Assembly: GCF_043641665.1 (NCBI RefSeq)
Contig: NC_092190.1
Span: 9,754,048-9,818,047 of the forward strand
DNA: 64,000 nt
From: Enoplosus armatus
Taxonomy: Eukaryota; Chordata; Actinopteri; Centrarchiformes; Enoplosidae
Direction: 5' to 3'
Part shown: positions 36,784 through 58,899 of the stretch, in pieces
Layout of the letters: the number at the start of each line of letters is the position of its first letter
Numbering within the stretch: position 1 is the stretch's first letter
Notes under the pieces: generated by a model
What the model saw: only the letters and a program-made list of their open reading frames with translations
Databases searched by the model: none
What the model was told of the DNA's origin: nothing
Made by a program: the position numbers and the translations under genes

Positions 36784-39700
36784 ATGGGAAATTTGATACT
36801 GATGGCGCTTCTGCTGGTTCACCTGCCGACAGGTGAGGCTTTAAAGGCGTTATAGTAAACACACTCTCTGCCTAAAGTTTAAACTGTATACAAGTCTTAT
36901 CTGGTGTTATCTGTTTATATGCAGGAATTTAGAGTGAAGCCACTTCAGCAAACAGCCGAAACCAACAGTAATGTGTAAAAGTTAATTATCGACAGGTGTA
37001 AACAGGACAAGGCCAACTGTTGTCACGTGACCGCAGGACATTTTCCTGCGTGTTGTCCAAAATACAAAATATACAACATGTCGCACACTGGAAACAGCAT
37101 CGTTTTGTGGAAGAAAACATTAAATCAAATTATTTATCAGATCAAACCTCCACAGAAAACAAATGTTCGTCATCAGAGTAGAGCTGCGTGTTAAGATTAT
37201 TGTCATTATCTGTTAATCTGATGAGTTTAAATAAGTATCGACAGAAAGTGAATCAATCATTTTGATAACGGACTTTACTTCAAAGTCGTTTAACAAGCAA
37301 AAATGACAATTATCCGATTCCAGCCTCTCAAACGTGAGAATTTGCTGCTTTTTTTCCCCAAAGAAATGCCAACATGGTATCCACATTACTAATTAATCGA
37401 AATCAATACTTAAAATTACAGACCGTCATTAAATCATCTCTCATGTCACAGACCCTGCGGGTTTTTTTATTGTCTTAACTAACCTGCAACAAGTGAAAAA
37501 ACACGCACTGCTGAGCTGTAGAAACATCTGATCATGATGTCATGCTGATTCAATTACTGGATGAGTTGTTCAACAGAAAACTATTCTGTGACAATACACA
37601 TAATCGATTGGTCACAATGCCTCGAAATTCACTGGTTCCATCTATTCAAATATCTTCTACGATAGTAAACTGAATATCTTTGAGTTTGAGACTAATTGGT
37701 CCATGAATGGATTAATGGAGTAGGTTGAATTATGTGACACAATTACAATAAGAGATTTATGAGGCAAAACTGCCAAACATATGCTGGGTCCATCCTCTCA
37801 AATGTGAGGATCCTCTGCTTTTCTCTGTATTATATCATTGTAAATGTAATATCTTTGGGTTTTGAGCTGTTGCTTGGACAAAAAAAACTCTTTGAAGGCG
37901 TCAACAATGATGAGCATTTTTCACTATCTTCTGACACTTAATGCATCAAACATTAAACTGATTTCTTAAGAAGATAATTGTCAGATTAATCAATAATGAA
38001 AATACCTGTACTGTAGTTGCAGCTCTAATCTATCTTTGTATTGTGAGACATAAAACTGATGACACATGTCAGACATTTACTGACAAACATGCATCTCTGT
38101 CAGAGATTTTGACAACAAATTCAAAGAGAAAGTGTTTAAACTTTGACTTTAAACCTTATCTGATACTTTTCTCAATTAGCAGAGGTTGCCTGTCACCAGC
38201 TTGTTTTCTCTACATTCCTGATCATGATTGACAGCTGGTATTACGTCTAATGATTTAGTACATTGCGAGGCTTCTGTAGTAAACTGTTAACCAGTCTGGT
38301 CAGATTCTTTTCAATCCCGCATTCGACAGCCGTCACACAAAACACACAAGAGTACAGTGATTTGAATATTGTGTCATGTGTGCTGCTGGTTTACATTTTA
38401 TCTCCTCTCATCATTGTCAGAGCTGCTGTCCATCCAGGTGATCGTTCCAGAGACGGAGAGGAGCACGACTCTGTTCGCCTCTGTGATCCTGCGCTGCGAC
38501 TACTCGACTTTAGCGAACCCTCAGGATGTCCTGGTCACCTGGAGGTACAAGTCCTTCTGTAAAGACCCCGTCCTGGAGTACTACTCCACAGGTGAGGCTG
38601 CATTTGGAAGGAGATGGTGATTTTAATGTGTAATAATGTAGCTGAAACAAAGCATGTGATGGAAAAATACAGCAGTACTGAAGACGTTTAGATAGAAAGA
38701 TAGTAACACCTGAATTATATTTTTTTAATCAACATAATGAGGAAACATGTCAGTCGAAAAATGTTCTTACAACTTTTTTCATTTGTTTTTCACATAATAT
38801 CCAATGCAATATCTGCTTGTAGCAACTAAAGCTTAACTAGTGCTTTTTTATGGTGATGTTCTGGCACTCTGGCAGTTAAGCACTTGGTTAAAAGAGTATA
38901 AGAGGGGGCGTCCCATGTACAAAGGCTGAGTCCTTACCGCAGCGGCCCGGGTTCGATTATGGTAATATAAGAGTATAAAGGTTCTAATAATAGAGATCAA
39001 ATCATTAAAAACAAAAACAAAAATCAAATACATTTCCTCACATCACTTACACAAGTGGCTCTCAGGCTCCAATTTTTCAGATTTTTTTGTGCAGTCGTAT
39101 TCCCGAAGGCCTATAAACAGACTTTGATAAGTGAAAAAAGATTGGTATTGATTTAAATATTGAAAAAGTCAAAAGTGACTTGGAGCACGAGACAGGGTGT
39201 TTACTTTAACATTTAACTGAAACAATCTTTTCTTAACCTTAACCAAAGCACCTCTGTTGCCTAAATTTAACCACACAGGACTCAGGATGCAAACTGTCTC
39301 CAGTATCAAAGTCTGTGTTTTGTATGTCCACCATCCATCCCGACCATCTCCCTACTTCTTTTGTGGGGTACAAAAACATGCAACAGCATCTCCAAAAATA
39401 TTTCCACAGAACATAAATCGGGCAGTTTTCCCCAAAACATACTTGGCAAAACAAATGAGTACATACAACATAATCTCTAGGAGACAGGATTGACTGTTTG
39501 ACCGAGTCTACACAAACTGTTTGGTTGCTATGGGCTTCGACAACAACTAGATGTCAATAAAAAGTTGAGCACAGCTTGAAAGTTAGTCAGATGTGTTGTC
39601 GACATTCTGGGAAAAAGGGGTTTTTCACAGCACACGTTTTGACACGTCAGCACAGGTGTTACTGATACCTTCAGTAACAGTTGTATTGTGCATGGCTCAC

Positions 39701-42700
39701 TGGGACAACATCATTAATGTTGCTGTTCTTTTCCTGCAGTGTCGAGTCAAAATGTCTGCTGTGAAAAACAGTTCAGGGGCTTTTGTGTGGTTGAACAGTC
39801 GCTGCGATAGCTCAGTGTGCTCAGGTGACAAAAACCAACATACTGGGACCAACATGTTTCAGCCCAGAGCCTTCATCAGGTTTCTTACCTGAGGATTAAA
39901 CCCACTTGTTGAATAAAGAGCAGGTTCTTTCAGTGCTGAGTAATGTTTAGATTTCATTGTATATTTCCAAACAGAGAAAGGCAGAGGGCCAAGTATTGGC
40001 TTTTTATTTGTTACACCAAAAAAACCTGCAGTTGTTCACATAGAAAATAGTCCCTTTATAGAATACATTCTCAAAACAGAGATTAAGAGATTATTCTCAG
40101 GCCCATGCTCGAATGACAGTGACGTGTCCTTAATGATCTACAGGTAAATGGAGGGTAACTTTTTTTTTTAATTGTTTTATCCGTACTGTTTTTGAAAAGT
40201 TATGAACTGGAAAACAGCTGTAGACTAATGACACTATTTTTGTTTGACACAGTGTATTTTTATGTCATGGTGAGTGAGTGCTGTTTACATTATATTCGCT
40301 ATCATATTATTATTCAGTGACTTTAGCTTCATTATCCTGCAACCTGAAAAGCTGGTTGGTTGTTGTAGGAAGGAATTAGTCAAAGTGACACAGTTAAGAT
40401 GGGTTTAGTCGTCTGAGGTAGTAAAATAATATGCAATAAATAAACGTATTTCATCCTGTTTCTCTCTGTTTCTGAAGGCTATCAGGCCGCTCTGCAGCTG
40501 GGTCAGGACCCCTCCAATGACTGCCCGGACCGCCAGCGCACAGTCCGCACTGTGATCCAGAAGAGGGGCCTCAATGAGCCCATACTGGGCGCAGAATACA
40601 GAGAGCGCAAAATTACCATTCAAAACAGTAAGTTTGATCCCATCATGATGACAGTGTTGATATTTTTGTGATCTAATTTTAAGACACAGATACAGATACA
40701 GGCTGCATATTAGTTTAACCCACATTACTTTGCCTAATTACTGATTTAATTAGCATAACTGGGGAAGCTATATTGACAGAGTGAATACATGTACTGTATG
40801 TAGAGCAAAGAAAAGAAATTAAAACAAGATATTCAAATACCTATAAAGATTTTGTGAATTGTTCTGCAGTGATCCAGTTCAGAATTTCACACATTTCATC
40901 GTAATGTTCAGGTTTTATGTGCTAATGTGACGTTATCTGTCAACAGAGGCTGACCTGGTCATCACTGAGGTGATGTGGTGGGATAACGGCGTGTATTTCT
41001 GCTCCATTGATGCTGCCGGTGACACGACGGGCGACTCGGACCGTGAAATCAAACTCATTGTGTACCGTAAGTTTCCTCAGTTGAGGTTGTGGCACTCAAG
41101 GTGACGCAGAGCCTGAAAAGACTTTCAGAGGTTCTGATTAAAAAGAGATAATAAAGTGTCTTCTCTCCTGCTCCAGACTGGCTGACAGTCCTGTTAATCA
41201 TCATCGGTGCTCTCCTGCTCATCATGCTCCTCTGCATATGTTGCTGTCAGTGCTGCCCGCAGAAGTGCTGCTGCTACGTCCGCTGCCCGTGTTGTCCGCA
41301 GACATGCTGCTGCCCGGAGAAAGGTGGAAGACATGCTTTTTGTTTGTTTTTGTTCCGACTGTTGATGCTTCTATACTCTCTGTGAAACCATAAACTACAT
41401 CACACTTTACAGCACTTCAGAAAGTAATCATCAGGGATGCACAGATCCAAGTTTGTCTCTTGTGATACCTCAACTCAAGGCTCTTTGCTCTTCTCTGATT
41501 TCAGCTGTGATGCAGCACAGGATGCTGCGAGACGCTCAGAAGGCCATGGTTCCTTGGATGAATGGTCAACCCATTTACGCTCCCATTAGCTCCAATGCCT
41601 CCTCCCAGGGCGTCCCCATACTGTATTCAGGTGAGTGACACAAAAGGTACAATAAGCCTTATCTTTGATGCTTTGTTAAATGCTTTGTTGCATCATTCTC
41701 GCTCAGAACGAAGGGCATATGTTTGCTTTGGTTTCAGAAGTGGGACGACGCAATGAAGTAAAACAAAAACCCTGAAACTATGTGAACACTTTTTTTTGAG
41801 ATTTCAATGATAGTCCTGCAAAAAATAGAAAGTCTGTATTAAGCTATTATAGAATTAAACACACTTAAACAGCCCAACAATCTCCACTAGTTAGAATGTG
41901 AGGGAAGTCTGTATGTAGCCTGAGAGGCAAAAATCAGGGTAGAAAGTTCACCGCACACTCACTGCTGCTCCTAAAGTTGATTGTTGTGAATACACAATAA
42001 CAACTGAAGGCGACCCATGGCGACATCTTGTTAACTTATAACAGTGGATCACATGACTACTTGAAAGGAGAAATAATTATCAAAAATAAATAATTATGAA
42101 TAATAATTATAGCTCTACGCATTGTTTTGGTTTTCCATTCCACAGCTTTACAGTTTTGGTTCACTCTCACCGCTCTCATAGTGTTGTTTTCAGTGAAGAA
42201 AGCTCCACCTGTACACCACATGCCCAACACCAAAAACAGCAAACAAACAAGTGACTAGCTGGTGAACGCAGTGGAGCATAAAGAGCCAGATATTTTCTTC
42301 CAGAGTGGAGAACAAAACAGAGCTACAAGAGGGTGAATAGTGGACTTACATTCATCAAGTAGACACAAACACACAACTTAAAATGAATGATGATGTTTTT
42401 CTGTATCTGTTGGATGTGTAAATATTAAACTTTTGACAACTTTATAAGACGAAAGCTTCTGAAGGTTTCTGCTGCCCCCAAGTGGCCAAAAAAATCAGCT
42501 GTGGCAGGTGAACGGTTATTCATGTCTCTCCTAATTCTGTTTACTGATCTGTCACTTCTGTTCCAGGCTCGTACTCGGACCACCCCGCCAAACAGAACTT
42601 TGCCATGGCTCCCATGCAGCTGTCACCCATGGCCCTGCAGCAGCAGCCCCCTCCTCCTCCACACCATGTGAATGGCAGCGTGCGTGGCAGCATTCATGGC

Positions 42701-44157
42701 ACCGGACAGGTGTTGGACTACCTGGAGAACCAGGTGAGGGGGCTGGACGTGGGACCACCTCAAATGGCTCATCACGTGGGTGTCCAAAATATGCTCCCTT
42801 TACAACCCCAGCACCAGCCGCCTCCTCCATCTGTTCCCTACACACCCGGGCCCCCGAGTATGTTGTCAGCCCTGGATGAGATGGGGGTGAGAGGGATGGA
42901 GAGAAGGGTGATCACCCTGCCTCCTATTATCCAGCGTGGGCCCAGCTTCACTACACACAGGGGGCCTGGAGGTGGAGATGGAGCCAGAGGTGGACCTAGA
43001 ATATCCAGCCAGTCCAGTGGGAGTACAAACCGCTCTGGAAGAGGTCTCTACAGCAACAGTCGTGGCTACAGAGACGTCTCTCCTCCCAGACGGGGGATCC
43101 TGCGTGATTACAGCGACGACTCCGATTGGGACAACAGGCGAGGAAGAGCGGCACACAGGGGTTCGAGGAACGAGAGAGGAGGCTCAGCCAGGAGGAGAGA
43201 AGGCGGATCCAGACCGCGTACTCGTAGTCGTGACGACCTGATGGAGGAGCTGCACAGCAGAGCAGCTCGGAGGGAGAGGAGCTATTCACCTCCTCAGCGT
43301 CGCAAAGGATCCTGGAGCTCAGATGAAGAGGACAGCGGGAGAAGAAAAGGAGGTAAAGGGAAGGATTGGCCAGAGAAGCCCCCCAGTTACTTCTCCATAG
43401 AGAACCAGCCTGGACACGGTAACGGCCGGAGGAACTACAACCGCCTTTCTGTAAGATCCACACTCAAATACTGACATACACTCTGAACCAACGGAGAATT
43501 ATTCTCTTTGTCTCCTTTTCTTTTTTTTTGTCTTGACTTCTTTCTTTGTAGCCATGCTAGTGGCGTCCATCTATGGATGGCAATTGGTCCACCACTTTGA
43601 TCCAGACTGAAATATATCAGCCACCACTGGATGGATTGCTATTAAATTTTGTACAAACATTCATGGTCCCCAGTCGATTGTATTTTGTAATGAATTTGGT
43701 GATTTCCTTACTTTTCTTTTATTGCCACCATGAGGTTTTACCAGATGAGTCTAGACTTATTTGATAGTTTGGCACTATCTAACAACATTCCCATTAGCAT
43801 CAGCTGCACTTTGCTAAATTAAGATGGTAAACATTAAACCTGCTAAACATTAGCATGTTAGCATTGTCACTGTGAGCGTGTTAGAATGTTGGCGTTAGCA
43901 TTTAGCTCAAAACACCACTGTGCCTGAGTACAGCCTCACAGAGCTGCTAGCATGGCTGTAGACTCTTAGTCTTGTTTAATTGTTTAGTTTGACTATTTTC
44001 TGTCTTTCATCACTTTGTTGTGCTTCTTTGTCTTTTCTCTTTTCCTCTGCTTGTGTGTATTGAATCATCGTATCTCCCTCTTTAACTAAACCTCACCTCC
44101 TTCACTTTTCTCTCTTAGGATAGAAGCTCCCGTAGCAGCACCAGCGTAGTCATCTGA
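36784..44157 (+). CDS. ildr1: ILDR1 (angulin-2), immunoglobulin-like domain-containing receptor 1
   Basis: Exons: 36784-36832, 38421-38591, 40478-40627, 40947-41066, 41177-41323, 41505-41630, 42567-43450, 44119-44157. They join to 561 aa (human 546). A signal peptide ([16 protein letters not shown]) is followed by one V-type Ig domain close to human ILDR1 ([64 protein letters not shown]). A membrane span lies at about 165-183, then the cysteine cluster [20 protein letters not shown]. The tail has [47 protein letters not shown] and the end STSVVI (human GRSVVI). Unlike ILDR2 there is no linker exon between Ig domain and membrane span, as in human ILDR1. ILDR1 recruits tricellulin to tricellular junctions; human loss causes deafness DFNB42. 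Whether this is teleost ildr1a or ildr1b is not decided. Confidence 0.94.
36833..38420. other. ILDR1 intron 1 with MITE-like repeats
   Basis: The stretch 37181-38028 consists of one broken or two overlapping copies of the MITE-like family. It carries 'cctctcaaacgtgagaattt' and later 'cctctcaaatgtgaggatcc', and ends 'gtagttgcagctctaa'. Confidence 0.6.
38592..40477. other. ILDR1 intron 2
   Basis: A tRNA-SINE-like fragment lies at about 38870-38960 ('gtccttaccgcagcggcccgggttcgattat', with a B-box-like GGTTCGATT). A fish repeat lies at about 39825-39895 ('tactgggaccaacatgtttc'). No further coding signal is seen. Confidence 0.5.
41631..42566. other. ILDR1 intron 6
   Basis: No exon or recognisable repeat is seen. 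It is anonymous AT-rich DNA. Confidence 0.4.
43553..43975. repeat. Percomorph interspersed repeat ('agcatgctaacatg' type), reverse copy
   Basis: This is the reverse-orientation copy of the 25650-26135 family: 'gccatgctagtggcg', 'ccagactgaaatatatcag', 'tagcatttagctcaaaacac' and 'gctagcatggctgtagactc'. It fills most of the last ILDR1 intron. Confidence 0.7.
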
Positions 44158-44889
44158 AGCATTTCTGTCTTTTTTTACCTTTTCCCTGAATGTTTCCAGA
44201 GCGGTAAAAATGAAGACAAACAGTAGGTACCTTAATCTGTTCAATCACCTTTCAGTGATATAGTTGTTGTGAAATTTGATAGTGAGTCCTGAAAATGTAC
44301 TATATGGATATATTTTTACTCTGTATGTATGTACGTGCATCAAAAAACATAATTTATATGTATGAAAAAAAGTTGTTCTGTTATATTGCGCCTTGTTGAG
44401 ATGATTAATATGTGTGATACGTGTCCTACTGTATTCAATGGTGTGTTTTCCTTCTGGTGATGGATAAAAGTATCCGTTATTCAGTGTTTGTGAAGTAACA
44501 GTTTAACAGTTTCAACAAGCAGATTGTTGGTGAGATTTTGTGGGTTATTTAGGTTTATCATTGTGAACATGTTATGTGTGTTTTTGCAGAGACAGATACA
44601 GTATGTATTTGTTTGTTTGTTTTTAATAATTTTTTATTTTTGCATAATTTCTTGTACTATTTAAAGTGTCTCTTTTTTTTATCTTTGTCCATAGTAACAT
44701 TATTAGACTGTGAGGGAAGTGTAAAGAATGGACATTTGTAGGAAGACGGACAGAGTTAGTGGACAGTTTGGACGCTCTTATTGTGCCTATTGGATGAACA
44801 ACACAAACATATAATTGTGATTTTCATTAATGTTTGCTTTTGTTACAAACATGAATAGAGATGTATCATGATGAAATGTGCATGTTTTA

Positions 44890-44895
44890 AATAAA
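44890..44895 (+). terminator. ILDR1 polyadenylation signal (AATAAA)
   Basis: The signal lies about 735 bases after the ILDR1 stop, in an AT-rich 3' UTR without repeats. Confidence 0.65.
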
Positions 44896-44939
44896 CCTTT
44901 TTAGATACAGCTGGTGTGTAAAGTGGGTCATTTAGGTAC

Positions 44940-46200
44940 TTAGACATTATATATAAGGTGTGATGGTCCCAGCCAAAACTAAAAAGCTGCTCCTAAAACT
45001 GGATTACAAAGTGGGAAACTGCCCCAGGGCCCCAGACCTCCAGGGGTAACTGGTAATTTGATTACTTTCAAATTATTTTGGAAATTTGCACCCCTAAAGT
45101 AAGATATCAACCGGGTCCTGAATGAATATGTAATCTTGTGGCGCCGTCTTTTAGAGGAGCCTTGTGTCAAAATGCAGTTATAAAACCATAATTATTTAAT
45201 TTATTACATGGTGCATAATCCTAAATAAAGTTGTTTCATCAAATTACCATAAACTAATTGACACCCAGATAAAAGCCAAATTTAACCCAATTGAAACCAT
45301 ATGGGGAAATGTTTAGCTGTAAGGATCTTAGATGTTTATGGTTTATGTATATCAATTATGCTAAGTGTATTAAAACAGTATGTTTGGTAAATATGCAGAT
45401 TATTTTTATTCATATGATGTATATATAATCAGTTGCCAGTTTAACATGCACATCAAGCTAAAACTAATGCAGACTAATACAACAACAACAACCTGGCAAT
45501 AAATCTACCTTCATGAAGGTCATTATGTTCAGTTTTTCTTAAAATAATGTGTTGATTTAACTTTCATGGTCATTTTGGAGGCTGTAGTTTGTGGTGCTGT
45601 TTAATTGCATTGTGGTACACTGAGAGGCCATTTAGTGTGAAGAAGCATTGCTGTAATATTCATGTGATTCTGGGCAGAAATACAGTGAAGCTGCCATTTA
45701 AAGTGTGCCGTGTGCACTGCACTTGATAAGAACGCTTGAGGTCACAGGGGGCAAACTTTTTTTTTCCAACACTGGTTATGTCCAGCAGGTGGAACCAGAG
45801 GCCATTAATGTGATCTACAGTGTTCAGACTGGTTTGAGTTCAGTGCACCGTGGTTCAGTGGTGTCAATGTCAGTGCATGACTAAGAGTTGAAAAATGTCT
45901 GGGTTTTTTCTCGGCTTTTTATGAAAAAGAATGAAGCCGTGAAACTTAAACCGTGCCACAGCTGTATCTCCAATGCAGTAATCGTAACCTCATACTGACA
46001 GGTAGTTATGTTGCATTCTGAGTGCAGATGTTTAAACTGAAGATGGAGCCTGTGTTTGTTTACTGAATCAAAGCAGGGAGGAGGAGGAGGAGGAGGAGGT
46101 GGTGGGGTGGGGGGTTGGGCCTCCTCTCAGCCTGTCATGCTGCTGTCTGATTGGTGGCTCCGGTGCTCGGAGAGGCTGACCGACCGGGGAAGTGAAACCG
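44940..46200. other. ILDR1-ME3 spacer
   Basis: Interspersed repeats lie at 44960-45240 (shared with 10375-10570) and 45420-45660 (shared with 20930-21010 and 21305-21510). A (GGA)n run at about 46078-46100 starts the GC-richer ME3 promoter region. No gene is seen. Confidence 0.55.
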
Positions 46201-46239
46201 CCAATGTCAAAGGATCCTGGATCAGCTGTTAGCTGTCGA

Positions 46240-46350
46240 TCCTCCCCAACATCCACTGATAACAGCGATCGTCAATACGAGCACCGGGGCAAAGAAGTGC
46301 CTCCTATGAAGATAGAAGTCAGAGGCACAGCAGCGTCTCATCGTTTTCAG
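46240..46350 (+). promoter_or_regulatory. me3: ME3 5' untranslated first exon and promoter region
   Basis: A consensus donor ends at 46350, and the ATG exon at 46843-47057 has its own acceptor (TTTGCAG), so a noncoding first exon is required. The upstream start is not defined. The preceding 150 bases are GC-rich. Confidence 0.55.
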
Positions 46351-46847
46351 GTAAGGCTAATTGTATAGTAGCTAGCCGCTAGCTAGCATTAGCAGCTGCG
46401 CAGATTTTTCCATTAAGAAATCACTAATTATCATAAAAACGGCGGGCGGCTAACACAAGCTAGCTGAACTGATGCAGTAGCACACAGCAGCATATAGATG
46501 TGAACACACTGAACACATCGGCTGAGGGTTTAGTCTCCACCACTGAATTATTTCCCTGTCTATGTATTTTTCATTCGCACTAAAATAAATGGCAGCTGTA
46601 GCTGCAGCACCTGTTGTTTGTCACGGTGACCAGGTGACTCATGTAAAGCTAATGGTTCAGGTTCACTCCTCTGGTTGTTTACAGGAGGACAGACCCGTTG
46701 AACTTGAGTTATTCGTGGTATGTCTGGCGTTTCTAGGTCGTGCGTCCGTTTCTTGTGTGAGCTGGAAGGTGACTTGTACCACCAGCAGTATTTGACCGAG
46801 ACTCACTGTGTGTGTTGTGTTTTGCTCCCTGGTTGTTTGCAGGCAGC

Positions 46848-57365
<10,518 letters not shown>

Positions 57366-58354
57366 TCCTGACCATCTGTCTCTCTCTCTCGCTCTAAACT
57401 CAATTTAATGTACAATTTCTGCATTGCCTCCGTTCAGAAATGTTGCCAGTGATTCTTGCCTTTTAGCTTTTTTTGTTCATTTATTATTATTAGAAAGTCT
57501 CTGCCCCCCTTTCACTTGGATGGTGGTCATTATAATTTAGATGCCAAACAAAACATTCTCTGTGAGCTCTTAAGTGTTGAAATGTCAAGTACAAGTTGTT
57601 TTTTTTGTTCCTCTTTCAGTGCTGCACTTTTTCTTTTATCAGTTTGATTTGTACTGTACCTGATAGAAGGTCTGACTGAGTCAAATATGTCATAGCCACA
57701 CAACAGCATATCAAATATCATAAACACGACCTCTATAACTTGACAATTAAACTTCACTCCGATCACTAGATTTTCCAGCTGAAGATGTTGAAATGTTCAG
57801 CGCTTGCAGTGACTTTGAAATCCCTTTTTTGAGCAATGAACCAGAGCTGGTGCATAAAAAACAAAAAGCTCACACTGGCTCACAGTAACGCACAATGCTT
57901 TCTCTTGTCTTGACACAAACAGACAGACGACTCATTTTGAATTTGACAGAAACTCTCAGTGCCTCTTTCTGTGTGACCTCAGGACATCACTGCTCCACAT
58001 TATGAGTTAAACCTCATAGGTCACCTGTAGCTGCTTCTCCGTATTTTACACTCCTGTCAATCTGTGCGCATGTTTTAACCTGCACACGGGACTGAAAACA
58101 CTCCAGCATCAGCCGGTGTTTCTTGAATGTGTCGAGAGGAGGGATTGTTGGGGATTTAGTGTCACTATTGGGGCGTTTCTGTATACAATGAGTGTGTTGT
58201 CCTTTTTGTTTTGTACAGAGCTCTGCCTGTTGTCGTATTTTTGCCAAAGTTACTGATGAACTGTGTCTTTGACTCCGAGAGAACATGATGCTCTGCAAGC
58301 TTTAGTACTGAAAGATATGTGTTTAAGTTTTCAAAGGGAACATGACACTTTTTA

Positions 58355-58360
58355 AATAAA
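58355..58360 (+). terminator. ME3 polyadenylation signal (AATAAA)
   Basis: This AATAAA lies about 1 kb after the ME3 stop, before the duplicated last-exon copy, so the normal 3' UTR would end near 58380. A second AATAAA at 59099-59104 follows the duplicate. Confidence 0.6.
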
Positions 58361-58651
58361 ATTCTTAACAAAATATGAGAGGCATTTTGTCTTTTTTATG
58401 GATTTCATTTTGCATCTTGATAGCTGCATAAAAACGCCAGCGGTTACTACTCGGGTGTACAATTTAATTTGATCATTTCTTAAGGCCCAAGCAGTGTTGT
58501 GTCTCATCCTGTGTTGCCTGGTTTGCTTGGGATATACTGCTCCCTGCTGGTGGACCCCTGAGCTGTTTTAAATCTGTGTTTAAAGTGTGTCAGGTATGGC
58601 CTGGATGTACTGTATGATATATGAGTCACTTTTTCCTACACGTGGTCTGAC

Positions 58652-58896
58652 CCTGAGCCTAAGGACAAGGAGGTGTTTGTGCTGTCTCACATCTACAGTC
58701 CTGACTACGACTCCTTCTCTCTGGACACTTACAGCTGGCCAGAGGAGGCCATGAAGGTCCAGGACTTGTAATCCTGACCATCTGTCTCTCTCTCTCTCGC
58801 TCTAAACTCAATTTAATGTACAATTTCTGCATCGCCTCTGTTCAGAAACGTTGCCAGTGATTTTCGCCTTTTAGCTTTTTTTGTTCATTTATTATT
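58652..58896 (+). pseudogene. Partial duplicate of the ME3 last exon and adjacent 3' UTR
   Basis: It is nearly identical to 57246-57488. I count about 8 substitutions and a 2-base length change in roughly 243 bases. The coding part stays open to a TAA at 58769-58771 with two replacements (Ala to Val, and final Val to Leu). It starts inside the exon and no acceptor is retained, so it is not a normal alternative exon. Confidence 0.93.
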
Positions 58897-58899
58897 GTA

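Noticed and set aside
38870..38960. Possible tRNA gene (GGTTCGATT box)
   Set aside because: Only a B-box-like motif is present, no cloverleaf; it fits a SINE fragment.
58652..58771. Alternative last exon of ME3
   Set aside because: The copy starts mid-codon context within the exon and has no pyrimidine tract or AG acceptor at its edge.
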